The notes beneath the pieces are model-generated. The model had not been told where the DNA came from. It made no database searches and saw only the letters and a program-made list of their open reading frames with translations. Positions 18,866 to 27,104 of a stretch of 64,000 nucleotides of DNA are shown piece by piece. Numbering within the stretch: position 1 is the first letter of the stretch; the number at the start of each line of letters is the position of its first letter. The translations under genes and the position numbers were made by a program. Source of the DNA: Pandoraea anhela (GTDB lineage Bacteria; Pseudomonadota; Gammaproteobacteria; Burkholderiales; Burkholderiaceae); contig NZ_CABPSB010000002.1 of assembly GCF_902459655.1 (NCBI RefSeq), positions 248,001 to 312,000 on the forward strand. The letters are read 5' to 3'.

Positions 18866-19022
18866 GAATGCAAGGTCCTGTTATGAAGCGGCATCGCCGG
18901 GCGCCGCCCATGGCGGCCCGGCGATGCGTGAAAAACGTGCAACGCGTTACGAACGCGGGTGCCGGCGCACCCCGAATGACAGTCACTGTACCCGAGGTGA
19001 CGAAAGGATGCCGGGAAGTCGT

Positions 19023-19517
19023 TCAGTTGGTCGCGCCTGCGCACTGCGCGCAGGTGCCGTGAATCAACAGTTCGACCTGTTCGCCGACGAATCCCTTGGG
19101 CAGGCGCTTGAGTTCGCGCTCACTCAGTTGGGGGTGCTGCGGCCAATCGTCAAGGCAAAACGTTCGATGGCAGCGTACACAACGGAAATGACCGTGCTGC
19201 GTATGCGGGCGCGGCGCATTGGCCCGCGCCGGATCGACGTGCTCGGCCATGACGAAGCGGAAGATGCGATCGTCGCCCGCCTGCTTGGTGGCCCAGCCCT
19301 GCGCGACCAGCCAGTCGAGTACGCGGTAGGCCGTCACGCGGTCGAGCGGATCGGCGTCGGTGGCCAGATCGGCCAGCACTTCCTGATGGGTAAGCGGTCG
19401 CCCGGCCTTGAGCAGCAACGCCAGCACACGTACGCGCCCGGAGGTCACGCGGCCCGATTGCTCCTGCAAGCTCGCGCGGGCGGCTTCCAGATAGGGTTGT
19501 AATTGAGTAAGGCTCAT
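19023..19517 (-). CDS. zur: Fur-family regulator, probable zinc uptake regulator Zur
   Basis: Metal-responsive winged-helix repressor. 164 residues from the ATG at 19517; the frame extends to 19628 without family sequence. The DNA-binding domain includes PLTHQEVLADL and DRVTAYRVLDWL. The metal region shows the His cluster PRPHTQHGHF and structural Cys pairs CVRC and CAQC. A palindrome related to that before the TonB receptor operon lies 28 bp upstream, pointing to autoregulation. Assignment to Zur rather than Fur or PerR rests on its divergent sequence and zinc neighbours. It is 157 bp upstream of the COG0523 gene and probably co-transcribed. Confidence 0.82.
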   Translation of the reverse strand: MSLTQLQPYLEAARASLQEQSGRVTSGRVRVLALLLKAGRPLTHQEVLADLATDADPLDRVTAYRVLDWLVAQGWATKQAGDDRIFRFVMAEHVDPARANAPRPHTQHGHFRCVRCHRTFCLDDWPQHPQLSERELKRLPKGFVGEQVELLIHGTCAQCAGATN

Positions 19518-19545
19518 GAATCGATTTAAGCACAGCCCCGTCAGC

Positions 19546-19564
19546 GCTGCAACCGAGTTGCAAA
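19546..19564. promoter_or_regulatory. Candidate Zur operator upstream of zur
   Basis: GCTGCAACCGAGTTGCAAA matches the perfect palindrome at 16756-16774 at 15 of 19 positions, keeping both TGCAAC and GAGTTGCAA. It is 28 bp before the zur start. Confidence 0.55.
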
Positions 19565-19738
19565 AGAGCGCTTTTCGGGGGAACCGACCGCCGGAATCGG
19601 CCCACAGAAGGTCCGACGATAAGCGCATGATGGCGCAATGACGGGCATGTTAACCGACCCGTCGGGGGCTTTTGCGGCAAGTCACCGAAAGTGGACAGGC
19701 GATGCGACATACAATTGACACAAAAAACGCCTTTCGTC

Positions 19739-20614
19739 ATGTCGCTCACCGCTCTCGCCCTTGTTGTCACCGCCGCTTTCCTCCACGCCACCTGGAACTT
19801 CGTCGCCAAACGGATCGACACCCGTGAAGGCGGCGGCCCGCAACTGGTTTTCCTCTACGCGCTGGTCACGGTCGTTCTGTACACGCCGCTCGCGCTGTAC
19901 TTCCTGACCGGGACGAACGCCGGTTGGCCGTCGCGGCTCGGCTGGGGGGTCATCGCCGTGAGCGCGCTGCTGCATTACGGCTACACGCTGGTCTTGCAGC
20001 GCGGCTACCGTGTCGGCGATCTGTCGGTCGTCTATCCGCTCGCACGCGGCACCGGACCGCTGCTTTCCTCGCTCGGGGCCATCGTGCTGCTGGGCGAGCG
20101 ACCAGGCTGGCTGGCGCTCGTCGGCATCGGACTCGTGGTCGCCGGTGTGATGGTGATCGCCAGCGGCGAACGCCTGTTCCGGCGCGGCAGCATGCATGCG
20201 GGCGCCGGCTGGGGGGTCCTGACGGGTGCCTTCATCGCCGCGTACACCCTGGCCGACGCCTACGCGATCCGGACGCTGATGCTCGCGCCGCTCGTCTATT
20301 ACTACCTGGAAAATGTGCTGCGCGTCGTCCTGTCGGCACCGACGGCGCTCACGCGGCCGGCGCGCATCGCGGTGCTCTGGCAGTCGAACTGGCGCAAGAT
20401 CATGCTGATTTCGACGATCTCGCCGATGTCCTACTTCCTGATCCTGACGGCGCTCAAGTACGCCCCGGTGTCGCACGTCGCCCCGGCCCGGGAGATGTCG
20501 ATGATGGTCGCCGCCCTGCTCGGCGTGCGCGTGCTGGGAGAAGGGGAGATGCACCGCCGCGTGGGCGGCGCCGTGCTGATCGCGCTGGGCGTGGCCGGTC
20601 TGACGCTGGGCTGA
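19739..20614 (+). CDS. EamA/DMT-superfamily transporter
   Basis: Inner-membrane transporter of the drug/metabolite superfamily with two five-helix EamA repeats. 291 residues from the ATG at 19739 (MSLTALALVVTAAFLHATWN); a further in-frame ATG upstream lacks support. Hydrophobic segments cover nearly the whole length; landmarks are YPLARGTGPLLSSLGAI at the end of repeat one and APAREMSMMVAALLGV at the end of repeat two. A TTGACA lies 26 bp upstream and may be part of its promoter. Substrate cannot be told from sequence. It is divergent from zur and convergent with rlmI, and no functional tie is visible. Confidence 0.8.
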   Translation: MSLTALALVVTAAFLHATWNFVAKRIDTREGGGPQLVFLYALVTVVLYTPLALYFLTGTNAGWPSRLGWGVIAVSALLHYGYTLVLQRGYRVGDLSVVYPLARGTGPLLSSLGAIVLLGERPGWLALVGIGLVVAGVMVIASGERLFRRGSMHAGAGWGVLTGAFIAAYTLADAYAIRTLMLAPLVYYYLENVLRVVLSAPTALTRPARIAVLWQSNWRKIMLISTISPMSYFLILTALKYAPVSHVAPAREMSMMVAALLGVRVLGEGEMHRRVGGAVLIALGVAGLTLG

Positions 20615-20648
20615 TCGGGCATACGACGCCCAATCCCAAAGCAGGCGC

Positions 20649-21863
20649 TTACATACGCTGCAACCAAAGCCCCTTGAGGTATTCGCCTTCCGGGAATTGC
20701 GTGAGCATCGGGTGATCCATGCCTGCCGACAGGCGGCGCAGGATACGGGCGTCGACACCGGCATCGACCGCCGCGCCGGCCACGATTTTCTGGAACAGCT
20801 CGGCGTCGATGGCGCCCGAGCACGAGTACGTCAGCAACTGACCGCCCGCTCGCAGCAGCTTGAAGCCTGCCATGTTGATGTCTTTATATGCGCGCGCCGC
20901 GCGTTCGACGTGATGCGCCGACGGGGCGAACTTCGGAGGGTCGAGCACGATCATGTCGAACGTGCGGCCTTCTTCGCGCAAGGCGCGCAGCGTCTTGAAG
21001 ACATCCGCATCGAGCCATTCGGTGCGCGTCGCGTCGAAGCCGTTGAGCGCGACATTGCGCGCGCCGATGGCCAGCGCTTCGCCCGACGAATCGATGGACA
21101 GCACGCTTTGCGCGCCCCCCGCGAGCGCCGCGAGCGAGAACCCGCCGGTGTAGCAGAAGCAGTTCAGCACGTCACGCCCCCTGGCCTGCTGCTGCACGAG
21201 CCGACGGTTGTCGCGCTGGTCGACGTAGAAGCCGGTCTTGTGACCGTTGCGCACGTCGACGTAGTACTTCACCCCGTTCTCATGCGTCGTGAGCGACTCG
21301 GGCGCTTCGGGCGGTTCGGCCCCGGCCAGCACGCCCGTGATGCTCGGCAGGCCTTCGCGCTCGCGCACGGCGGCGTCGGAGCGCTCGTAGACGTTCGGGC
21401 AACCGGTCGCACCGACCAAGGCTTTCGTGATGGCATCCTTCCACGCCTCAACGCCCGCGGCCATGAACTGGCAGACGAGTTGATCCGTGACGGGCTCACC
21501 CGGCGCGGACTGATAGCGGTCGACGATCAGCCCCGGCAGGCCGTCGGCCTCGCCAAAGATCAGGCGCGTTGCACCGGTGTCGTGGACCATCGCTTCGCGG
21601 TAAGCGAGCGCCGCCGACACGCGGCGCTTGAAGAACGCGTGATCGACCGGCTCGTTTTCGTTGAAGGTCCAGACGCGGGCGCGAATGGCCGAGACCGGGC
21701 TGAACGCGGCGCGCGCGAGGAAGCGCCCGTCGGCGGCACGCACCACGACCGTCGCGCCGGATGCCGGATTGCCGTCCACACGCGCCACGGCGGTGGCGTA
21801 AATCCAGGGATGGCGGCGCAGCAAGGACTTTTCTTTGCCGGGCTTGAGGGTCAAGGTATTCAT
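20649..21863 (-). CDS. rlmI: 23S rRNA (cytosine-C5) methyltransferase RlmI
   Basis: SAM-dependent enzyme that methylates C1962 of 23S rRNA. 404 residues from the ATG at 21863. An N-terminal PUA domain (KEKSLLRRHPWIYATAVARV) is followed by the EEHEE domain and a Rossmann methyltransferase with motif I LNCFCYTGGFSLAALAGG and the catalytic/substrate motif DPPKFAPS. The C-terminus ends with the usual KGLWLQRM. The frame remains open upstream to 22049 but that part is unlike the family. Neighbours (EamA transporter, xerC) are unrelated. Confidence 0.92.
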   Translation of the reverse strand: MNTLTLKPGKEKSLLRRHPWIYATAVARVDGNPASGATVVVRAADGRFLARAAFSPVSAIRARVWTFNENEPVDHAFFKRRVSAALAYREAMVHDTGATRLIFGEADGLPGLIVDRYQSAPGEPVTDQLVCQFMAAGVEAWKDAITKALVGATGCPNVYERSDAAVREREGLPSITGVLAGAEPPEAPESLTTHENGVKYYVDVRNGHKTGFYVDQRDNRRLVQQQARGRDVLNCFCYTGGFSLAALAGGAQSVLSIDSSGEALAIGARNVALNGFDATRTEWLDADVFKTLRALREEGRTFDMIVLDPPKFAPSAHHVERAARAYKDINMAGFKLLRAGGQLLTYSCSGAIDAELFQKIVAGAAVDAGVDARILRRLSAGMDHPMLTQFPEGEYLKGLWLQRM

Positions 21864-22011
21864 GCGGGACGGACCAACGGTTGCATACGGAGTGACGGCA
21901 AGTCTCGCGGCGCGGGGGGCGCCAGCGCGGCACGCGGATCGTGTCCGGGGCGGCGTTCGGGACTTGCGGGGAAGGCGCGATTCTACACCGACTCCGGTCG
22001 CGGCAACCCGC

Positions 22012-22953
22012 TCAGGTCTTCCGGCGCGAGCGCGGATGCGCCTGATCATAGACCTTCGCCAGGTGCTGAAAGTCGAGCTTCGTGTAGATCTGCGTCGTCG
22101 AAATGTTGCTGTGCCCGAGCATTTCCTGCACGGCGCGCAGGTCGCCCGAAGACTGGAGGACGTGCGTCGCGAACGAGTGACGCAGCATGTGCGGATGGAC
22201 GTGCGTCGGCAACCCGGCGGCGAGCGCGTGACGCGCCAGCCCCTGCTGCACGGCGCGTGCGCCGATGCGCTTGCCGCGCGCCGACAGAAACAGCGCGTGG
22301 GGTTCGGCCGTCGCCAACGGGGCGCGCATGTCCAGCCATTCGGCCAGTGCCTGCGCGGCCTTCTCGCCCACGGGGACGCGACGCCGCTTGTTACCCTTGC
22401 CCGTCACCACGACCTCGCGCTCCGCCAGATCCAGCCAGCTCGCGGAGCGGTAGCCCTCGGCCTCGACATAACGATGGTCGAGCCCCGTGAGCTCGGACAG
22501 CCGCAGGCCGGACGAATACAGCAGTTCGAACATCGCCCGGTTGCGCACGGCTTCGGCGGAGGCGCCCGTCGCGAATTCGACAAGCGCCGACGCCTGATCG
22601 GGCGAGAGCGCCTTAGGCAACGGTTTGGGTTGTTTTGGCGCTCGCACCCCCTCGACAGGGTTGGCGGCGAGCGGTGTGCGCTGCGCGAGCCAGGCGAAGT
22701 AGCCACGCCAGGCGGAGAGCTTGCGCGCAATCGAACGGCCGACGAGCCCCTCGGCGTGGAGCTTCATCACGAAACGGCGGATGTCGCCGTGTTGCAGCGA
22801 TTCGAGCGGGCGGCCGCTCGCCAGACGCTGCAACTGCCGCAGATCGCGCGTGTAATTTTCCAGCGTGAGCGCGGCGAGCTTGCGCTCGCTGCCCAAAGCC
22901 GTGAGATAGGTGCGGATGCCCGGTTCGAGTGGCGTTGCGTCGCCGGCAGACAT
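22012..22953 (-). CDS. xerC: Site-specific tyrosine recombinase XerC
   Basis: Resolves chromosome dimers at dif together with XerD. 313 residues. An N-terminal SAM-like core-binding domain precedes the catalytic domain with R151 (GLRLSEL), K186, H255/R258 (HPHMLRHSF), H281 (GHSNISTT) and nucleophile Y290. The start overlaps the DUF484 stop by ATGA, the same order (dapF-DUF484-xerC) as in E. coli. It is chromosomal housekeeping, not an integron or phage integrase, as shown by this context. Confidence 0.95.
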   Translation of the reverse strand: MSAGDATPLEPGIRTYLTALGSERKLAALTLENYTRDLRQLQRLASGRPLESLQHGDIRRFVMKLHAEGLVGRSIARKLSAWRGYFAWLAQRTPLAANPVEGVRAPKQPKPLPKALSPDQASALVEFATGASAEAVRNRAMFELLYSSGLRLSELTGLDHRYVEAEGYRSASWLDLAEREVVVTGKGNKRRRVPVGEKAAQALAEWLDMRAPLATAEPHALFLSARGKRIGARAVQQGLARHALAAGLPTHVHPHMLRHSFATHVLQSSGDLRAVQEMLGHSNISTTQIYTKLDFQHLAKVYDQAHPRSRRKT

Positions 22954-23621
22954 CAGTCGTCGGCGCGCAGCTTGCCCAGGGCGGCCCCGGCCAGTTCGCC
23001 GATTTGCGTCAGGAAGTCGGTCGCCATGCCTTCGTGGAAGCGGCGGGCGTCGTCCGAGCCCATCACCAGCAGGCCGAACACCGGCCCGTCGGTCACCTGG
23101 GGGTCGCGCAGCGCGAGCAGGGCGACGGAAGCGGGATCGCTCGGTGCACCCAGCCACGTCACGGCTTCGAAGCCGGTATTGGCGCCGCAATACGGCGTGG
23201 CGAGGCTCGACGCGAAGATTTTCACCTCTTCACTGACGCTACGGGCGAACTCGGCGGGTTGATACGGTGCGGCCACGTTCCACAGGCGCACGGCGGCAAA
23301 CGGCACGCTGAAAACGTCGCGCAGACCACGAGCGATCGCCTCGGGCAGCGCATGCGGATCGCGCTCGCCCAGCAAACCGAGGGTCCAGCGGTGCAATTTG
23401 CCCGAGATATCGTCGTTTTCGTGGCCGTAGCGCATCAACTCGGCCAGACGTCGCTCGATCTGCTTGGTCTTCTCGCGCTGCATCTCGATCTGCCGTTCCT
23501 GCAACGAGACCGCGCGCTGGCCGTGCGGGCTGGTCAGCCGCACGCCGGCCAGCAATTCGGCATGGCGCTCGAAGAAGTCGGGATGCGCGATCAGGTATTC
23601 CGCAATATCTCGGTCGTTCAT
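22953..23621 (-). CDS. DUF484 family protein
   Basis: Cytoplasmic GAF-like protein of unknown function, conserved between dapF and xerC. 222 residues from the ATG at 23621 (MNDRDIAEYLIAHPDFFERH); an ATG at 23645 is an alternative. The N-terminal helical hairpin has the family signature HPDFFERHAELLAG and VSLQERQIEMQREKTK (coiled coil), then a GAF-like domain of about 150 residues ending FLTQIGELAGAAL. It shares an ATGA overlap with xerC. No catalytic residues are evident. Confidence 0.9.
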   Translation of the reverse strand: MNDRDIAEYLIAHPDFFERHAELLAGVRLTSPHGQRAVSLQERQIEMQREKTKQIERRLAELMRYGHENDDISGKLHRWTLGLLGERDPHALPEAIARGLRDVFSVPFAAVRLWNVAAPYQPAEFARSVSEEVKIFASSLATPYCGANTGFEAVTWLGAPSDPASVALLALRDPQVTDGPVFGLLVMGSDDARRFHEGMATDFLTQIGELAGAALGKLRADD

Positions 23622-23786
23622 GAATGTCCGTCTGCTGTTCGTCAACTGCCGCCGGCCACTCCCCGAACACGAGGAGCGCCTGCGGCCGCCTGGGTCGCTA
23701 AATCAGAATCCGTCTGAAACCAAATGCCCCGCGCCTCGGGATTTGCCCGGGCGCCGATGCCGTGCTGCGCAAGTCCTGCTGCCGCG

Positions 23787-24638
23787 TCAAATTTCGATAG
23801 TGCCTTCGAAGACCGTGGTCGCCGGTCCCGTCATGGTGACCGGACCGCTCGCGCCGTCCCAGTCGATGGTGAGCGTGCCGCCGTGCGTCTCGACGGCCAC
23901 CGGCGCCTTGAGCAAGCCGCGACGAATGCCCGCCACGGCCGCCGCACACGCGCCGGTGCCGCAGGCGAGGGTTTCGCCGGCGCCGCGCTCGTACACGCGC
24001 AGACGCGCCTCATGCGGGCTCACCACTTGCAGGAAGCCGGCGTTCACGCGACGCGGGAAACGGGGATGACGCTCGACGAGCGGGCCGTCCGTGCCGACCG
24101 GCGCGGTATCGACGTTCCCGACGATCTGCACGGCATGGGGGTTGCCCATCGAAACGACGGAAATCCAGGTGGTCTTGCCGCCGACATCGAGCGGCCAGAG
24201 CGTGTCGTCGCCCTCTCGGCGGCCTTCGAGCCCCGTGGCATCGAACGGCACGTCTGACGGCGTGAGAATCGGTGCGCCCATGTCCACGCTGACCTGACCG
24301 TCTTCGCGCATCGTGAGCGCAAGCACGCCCTGCTGCACCTCCACCCGCACCGTACGCTTGTCGGTGAGGCCGGTGTCGCGCACGAACTTGACGAAGCAGC
24401 GCGCACCGTTGCCGCAATGCTCGACCTCGCCGCCGTCGGCGTTGAAGATGCGATAGCGGAAGTCCACGTCCGGCAGCGTCGGGCGTTCGACGAGCAAAAG
24501 CTGATCCGCGCCGACGCCAAAATGGCGGTCGGCGAGCGCACGCCACTGTTCGGGCGTGAAATCGATGGTCTGCGAGATGCCGTCGATCACGACGAAGTCG
24601 TTCCCGGCGCCTTGCATCTTGGTGAATTTGAGCTTCAT
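23787..24638 (-). CDS. dapF: Diaminopimelate epimerase DapF
   Basis: PLP-independent racemase interconverting LL- and meso-diaminopimelate for lysine and peptidoglycan. 283 residues from the ATG at 24638. The two catalytic Cys are C75 (EHCGNGARC) and C226 (LACGTGAC), each in a conserved motif; [12 protein letters not shown] at the N-terminus and MGNPHAV in the middle are further signatures. Between it and DUF484 lie 165 bp without a gene. Co-directional with lpxL upstream. Confidence 0.97.
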   Translation of the reverse strand: MKLKFTKMQGAGNDFVVIDGISQTIDFTPEQWRALADRHFGVGADQLLLVERPTLPDVDFRYRIFNADGGEVEHCGNGARCFVKFVRDTGLTDKRTVRVEVQQGVLALTMREDGQVSVDMGAPILTPSDVPFDATGLEGRREGDDTLWPLDVGGKTTWISVVSMGNPHAVQIVGNVDTAPVGTDGPLVERHPRFPRRVNAGFLQVVSPHEARLRVYERGAGETLACGTGACAAAVAGIRRGLLKAPVAVETHGGTLTIDWDGASGPVTMTGPATTVFEGTIEI

Positions 24639-24681
24639 GCCGCTATTGTAGTGGAGAAGGTCGACGCGCATCCGGCGCCCG

Positions 24682-25578
24682 TCAATAGACGCCCGGTTCG
24701 CCCTTCGGACGCGTCTTGAAGCGCTTGTGAACCCAGTAGTACTGCTCCGGCATCTTGAGAATCTGTTCCTCGAGGAAAGCGTTCATGCGTCGGGCGTCAG
24801 CATCCGGGTCCTGCGTCGGGTAGTTCTCCCATTTTGAGAACACTTTCAGACGGTAGCCCTTGTAGTCCGGCAGCACCTCGCATACGAACGGCAGCACCTG
24901 CGCGCGCCCGACCTCGGCCAGTCGCGAGACGGCCGTAAGCGTACAGGCCTGCACGCCGAAGAACGGCACGAACGTCGAGTTACGCTCGCCGTAGTCCATG
25001 TCGGCCCCCAGCATCACCGGTTTCTTCTTGCGAAACATGCGCAGCACCTCGCGCGCGCTGTCGCCGCGCGGAATCATCTCGGCGTCGAAGCGGCCGCGCT
25101 GCTCGCGGGCCATCGCGTCGAACGCCGGGTTCGACATCGGCGTATAAAGCGACGCACAAGGCCGGTGCAGGGCGTAATTGATGAAGACGGACCCCGCCTC
25201 GATGCCCACGAAGTGAAATCCAAGCAGGATCGTCGGCGGCATGTCCGGGTCGCGCAGATCGACCTCCGTCTCCAGCTGGACGAGGCGCTCCAGCTTTTTG
25301 GCGTCGGCGAACCACTGCACGCTGCGCTCGGCATAGCTGCGGATCGCGTGCACGAAAGACGCCTTGGCCACGCGCTCGCGGGTCGCGTCGTCCCAATGGG
25401 GAAAACACAGGCGCAGATTGGTATGCACGACCCGTTTGCGGGCGCTCGGAATGCGGTACAGCAAATGGCCGATCCCCGCGCCGAAACGGGCAACCCAGCA
25501 ATAGGGCAGCAGGTTCAGTCCGCGCAGCAGACCCACGCTGAGGTAGTACCCGAGGGATTTCTTGGGAGTGGTCGACAT
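24682..25578 (-). CDS. lpxL: Lipid A biosynthesis acyltransferase (LpxL/HtrB family)
   Basis: Inner-membrane acyltransferase adding a secondary acyl chain to Kdo-lipid A. 298 residues. A hydrophobic N-terminal anchor ([20 protein letters not shown]) is followed by the catalytic HX4E motif, H122 and E127 in [10 protein letters not shown], then [10 protein letters not shown] and [12 protein letters not shown], typical of the family. Betaproteobacteria often have two paralogues; only one is seen here and its chain specificity is not decidable. Divergent from metK 189 bp away. Confidence 0.9.
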   Translation of the reverse strand: MSTTPKKSLGYYLSVGLLRGLNLLPYCWVARFGAGIGHLLYRIPSARKRVVHTNLRLCFPHWDDATRERVAKASFVHAIRSYAERSVQWFADAKKLERLVQLETEVDLRDPDMPPTILLGFHFVGIEAGSVFINYALHRPCASLYTPMSNPAFDAMAREQRGRFDAEMIPRGDSAREVLRMFRKKKPVMLGADMDYGERNSTFVPFFGVQACTLTAVSRLAEVGRAQVLPFVCEVLPDYKGYRLKVFSKWENYPTQDPDADARRMNAFLEEQILKMPEQYYWVHKRFKTRPKGEPGVY

Positions 25579-25605
25579 GTCGCAAGCAGGATTTCTTCAG
25601 GGGCG

Positions 25606-25690
25606 TATAATAAGCGACATCGCCGAGTTAACTGACAACTTGCGGGGCGATTCGAATGCACCACCCTACGTAGGCAGCGCATTCGACCAA
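25606..25690 (+). promoter_or_regulatory. metK promoter element and structured 5' leader
   Basis: A consensus -10 TATAAT lies at 25606-25611 without a clear -35. The following leader can form CGAATGC (25653-25659) / GCATTCG (25679-25685) enclosing the self-complementary CCTACGTAGG (25665-25674). Further down, TTCCCCTCC (25713-25721) is complementary to the metK ribosome site GAGGAG. I do not recognise a known riboswitch class. Confidence 0.4.
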
Positions 25691-25766
25691 TTTTCCGCTA
25701 AAGCGTCGCCGCTTCCCCTCCGATGACGGCAACGTGAGTCGCCAAATATCGTTAGAGGAGCCAGAA

Positions 25767-26945
25767 GTGGCGAACGACTATCTCTTTACCTCCGAATCCG
25801 TCTCCGAAGGTCACCCGGACAAAGTTGCCGACCAGATCTCGGACGCCGTTCTCGACGCCATCCTGAAGCAAGACAAGTACGCGCGTGTTGCTGCGGAAAC
25901 GCTTTGCAACACGGGGCTCGTCGTGCTCGCAGGTGAAATCACCACGACCGCCACGGTCGACTATCAGCAAGTCGCACGCGAAACGATCCGCCGCATCGGA
26001 TACGACAACACCGACTACGGCATCGACTACAAGGGTTGCGCCGTGCTGGTGGCCTACGACCGCCAGTCGCCGGACATCGCCCAGGGCGTGGACCGTGCGC
26101 ATGACGACAACCTCGATCAGGGCGCCGGCGATCAGGGCCTGATGTTCGGCTACGCCTGCGACGAGACGCCGGAACTCATGCCGCTGCCGATCTACCTGTC
26201 GCACCGTCTGGTCGAGCGCCAGTCGCAGGTGCGTCGCGACGGCCGTCTGCCCTGGCTGCGTCCGGACGCCAAGTCGCAGGTCACCATCAAGTACGAAAAC
26301 GGCCGTCCGCACAGCATCGACACCGTCGTGCTCTCCACGCAGCACCATCCGGACATCGGACTGGAAGCGCTGCGCGAAGCCGTCATCGAGGAAGTCATCA
26401 AGCCGGTGCTGCCGGCCGAACTGATCAAGGGCGATATCAAGTTCCTGGTCAACCCGACCGGCCGTTTCGTGATCGGTGGCCCGCAGGGCGACGCCGGCCT
26501 CACGGGCCGCAAGATCATCGTCGACACGTACGGCGGCGCCGCACCGCACGGCGGTGGCGCGTTCTCGGGCAAGGACCCGTCGAAGGTCGACCGCTCGGCC
26601 GCCTACGCCGGTCGCTATGTCGCAAAGAACATCGTGGCCGCCGGTCTGGCGTCGAAGTGCGTGATTCAGGTCTCGTACGCCATCGGTGTGGCGCGCCCGA
26701 CCTCGGTCATGGTCAACACGTTCGGCACGGGCAAGATCAGCGATCAGCGCATCGCCGAGCTGGTCGAGAAGCACTTCGACCTGCGTCCGAAGGGCATCAT
26801 CCAGATGCTCGACCTGCTGCGTCCGATCTATGAGAAGACCGCCGCTTACGGCCACTTCGGCCGCGAAGAGCCGGAATTCTCGTGGGAAGCGACCGATCGC
26901 GCCGACGCCCTGCTGGCCGACGCCGGCCTGCGCGCCGTGGCCTGA
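25767..26945 (+). CDS. metK: S-adenosylmethionine synthetase MetK
   Basis: Cytoplasmic tetrameric enzyme making SAM from methionine and ATP. 392 residues from the GTG at 25767, chosen because GAGGAG sits six bases upstream and the protein then begins [18 protein letters not shown] as in the family. Signatures: [12 protein letters not shown] (ATP site) and [19 protein letters not shown] (phosphate loop). Divergent from lpxL; followed by a strong terminator. Together with metX and its SAM-II-like leader it closes the methionine/SAM circuit in this window. Confidence 0.97.
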   Translation: MANDYLFTSESVSEGHPDKVADQISDAVLDAILKQDKYARVAAETLCNTGLVVLAGEITTTATVDYQQVARETIRRIGYDNTDYGIDYKGCAVLVAYDRQSPDIAQGVDRAHDDNLDQGAGDQGLMFGYACDETPELMPLPIYLSHRLVERQSQVRRDGRLPWLRPDAKSQVTIKYENGRPHSIDTVVLSTQHHPDIGLEALREAVIEEVIKPVLPAELIKGDIKFLVNPTGRFVIGGPQGDAGLTGRKIIVDTYGGAAPHGGGAFSGKDPSKVDRSAAYAGRYVAKNIVAAGLASKCVIQVSYAIGVARPTSVMVNTFGTGKISDQRIAELVEKHFDLRPKGIIQMLDLLRPIYEKTAAYGHFGREEPEFSWEATDRADALLADAGLRAVA

Positions 26946-26997
26946 TACGGCAGCACGCCCGACGCCCGATGCCGGTGCAAACCGGCGTCAGGCGAAC

Positions 26998-27032
26998 AAA
27001 ACCCCCGCCCGGATCGAACCGGCGGGGGTTTT
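26998..27032 (+). terminator. metK rho-independent terminator
   Basis: Arms AAAACCCCCGCC (26998-27009) and GGCGGGGGTTTT (27021-27032), followed by GTTTT. It also faces the convergent aldehyde dehydrogenase gene and may serve both. Confidence 0.92.
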
Positions 27033-27104
27033 GTTTTGGCAGACGTCCCGAACGTCGGCGCGGCGAACGTCACGACCGCCCGGCCACCGATCGCTGCCGC
27101 ACCG

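Noticed and set aside
18934-18952. TGCAAC-GC-GTTACG before the COG0523 gene as a third Zur site
   Set aside because: The half-site spacing is two instead of three bases and the right arm is poor, so it does not match the other palindromes.
22012-22953. Tyrosine recombinase as an integrase marking a mobile element
   Set aside because: Gene order with DUF484 and dapF and full XerC likeness show it is the chromosomal dimer-resolution enzyme; no att repeats seen.
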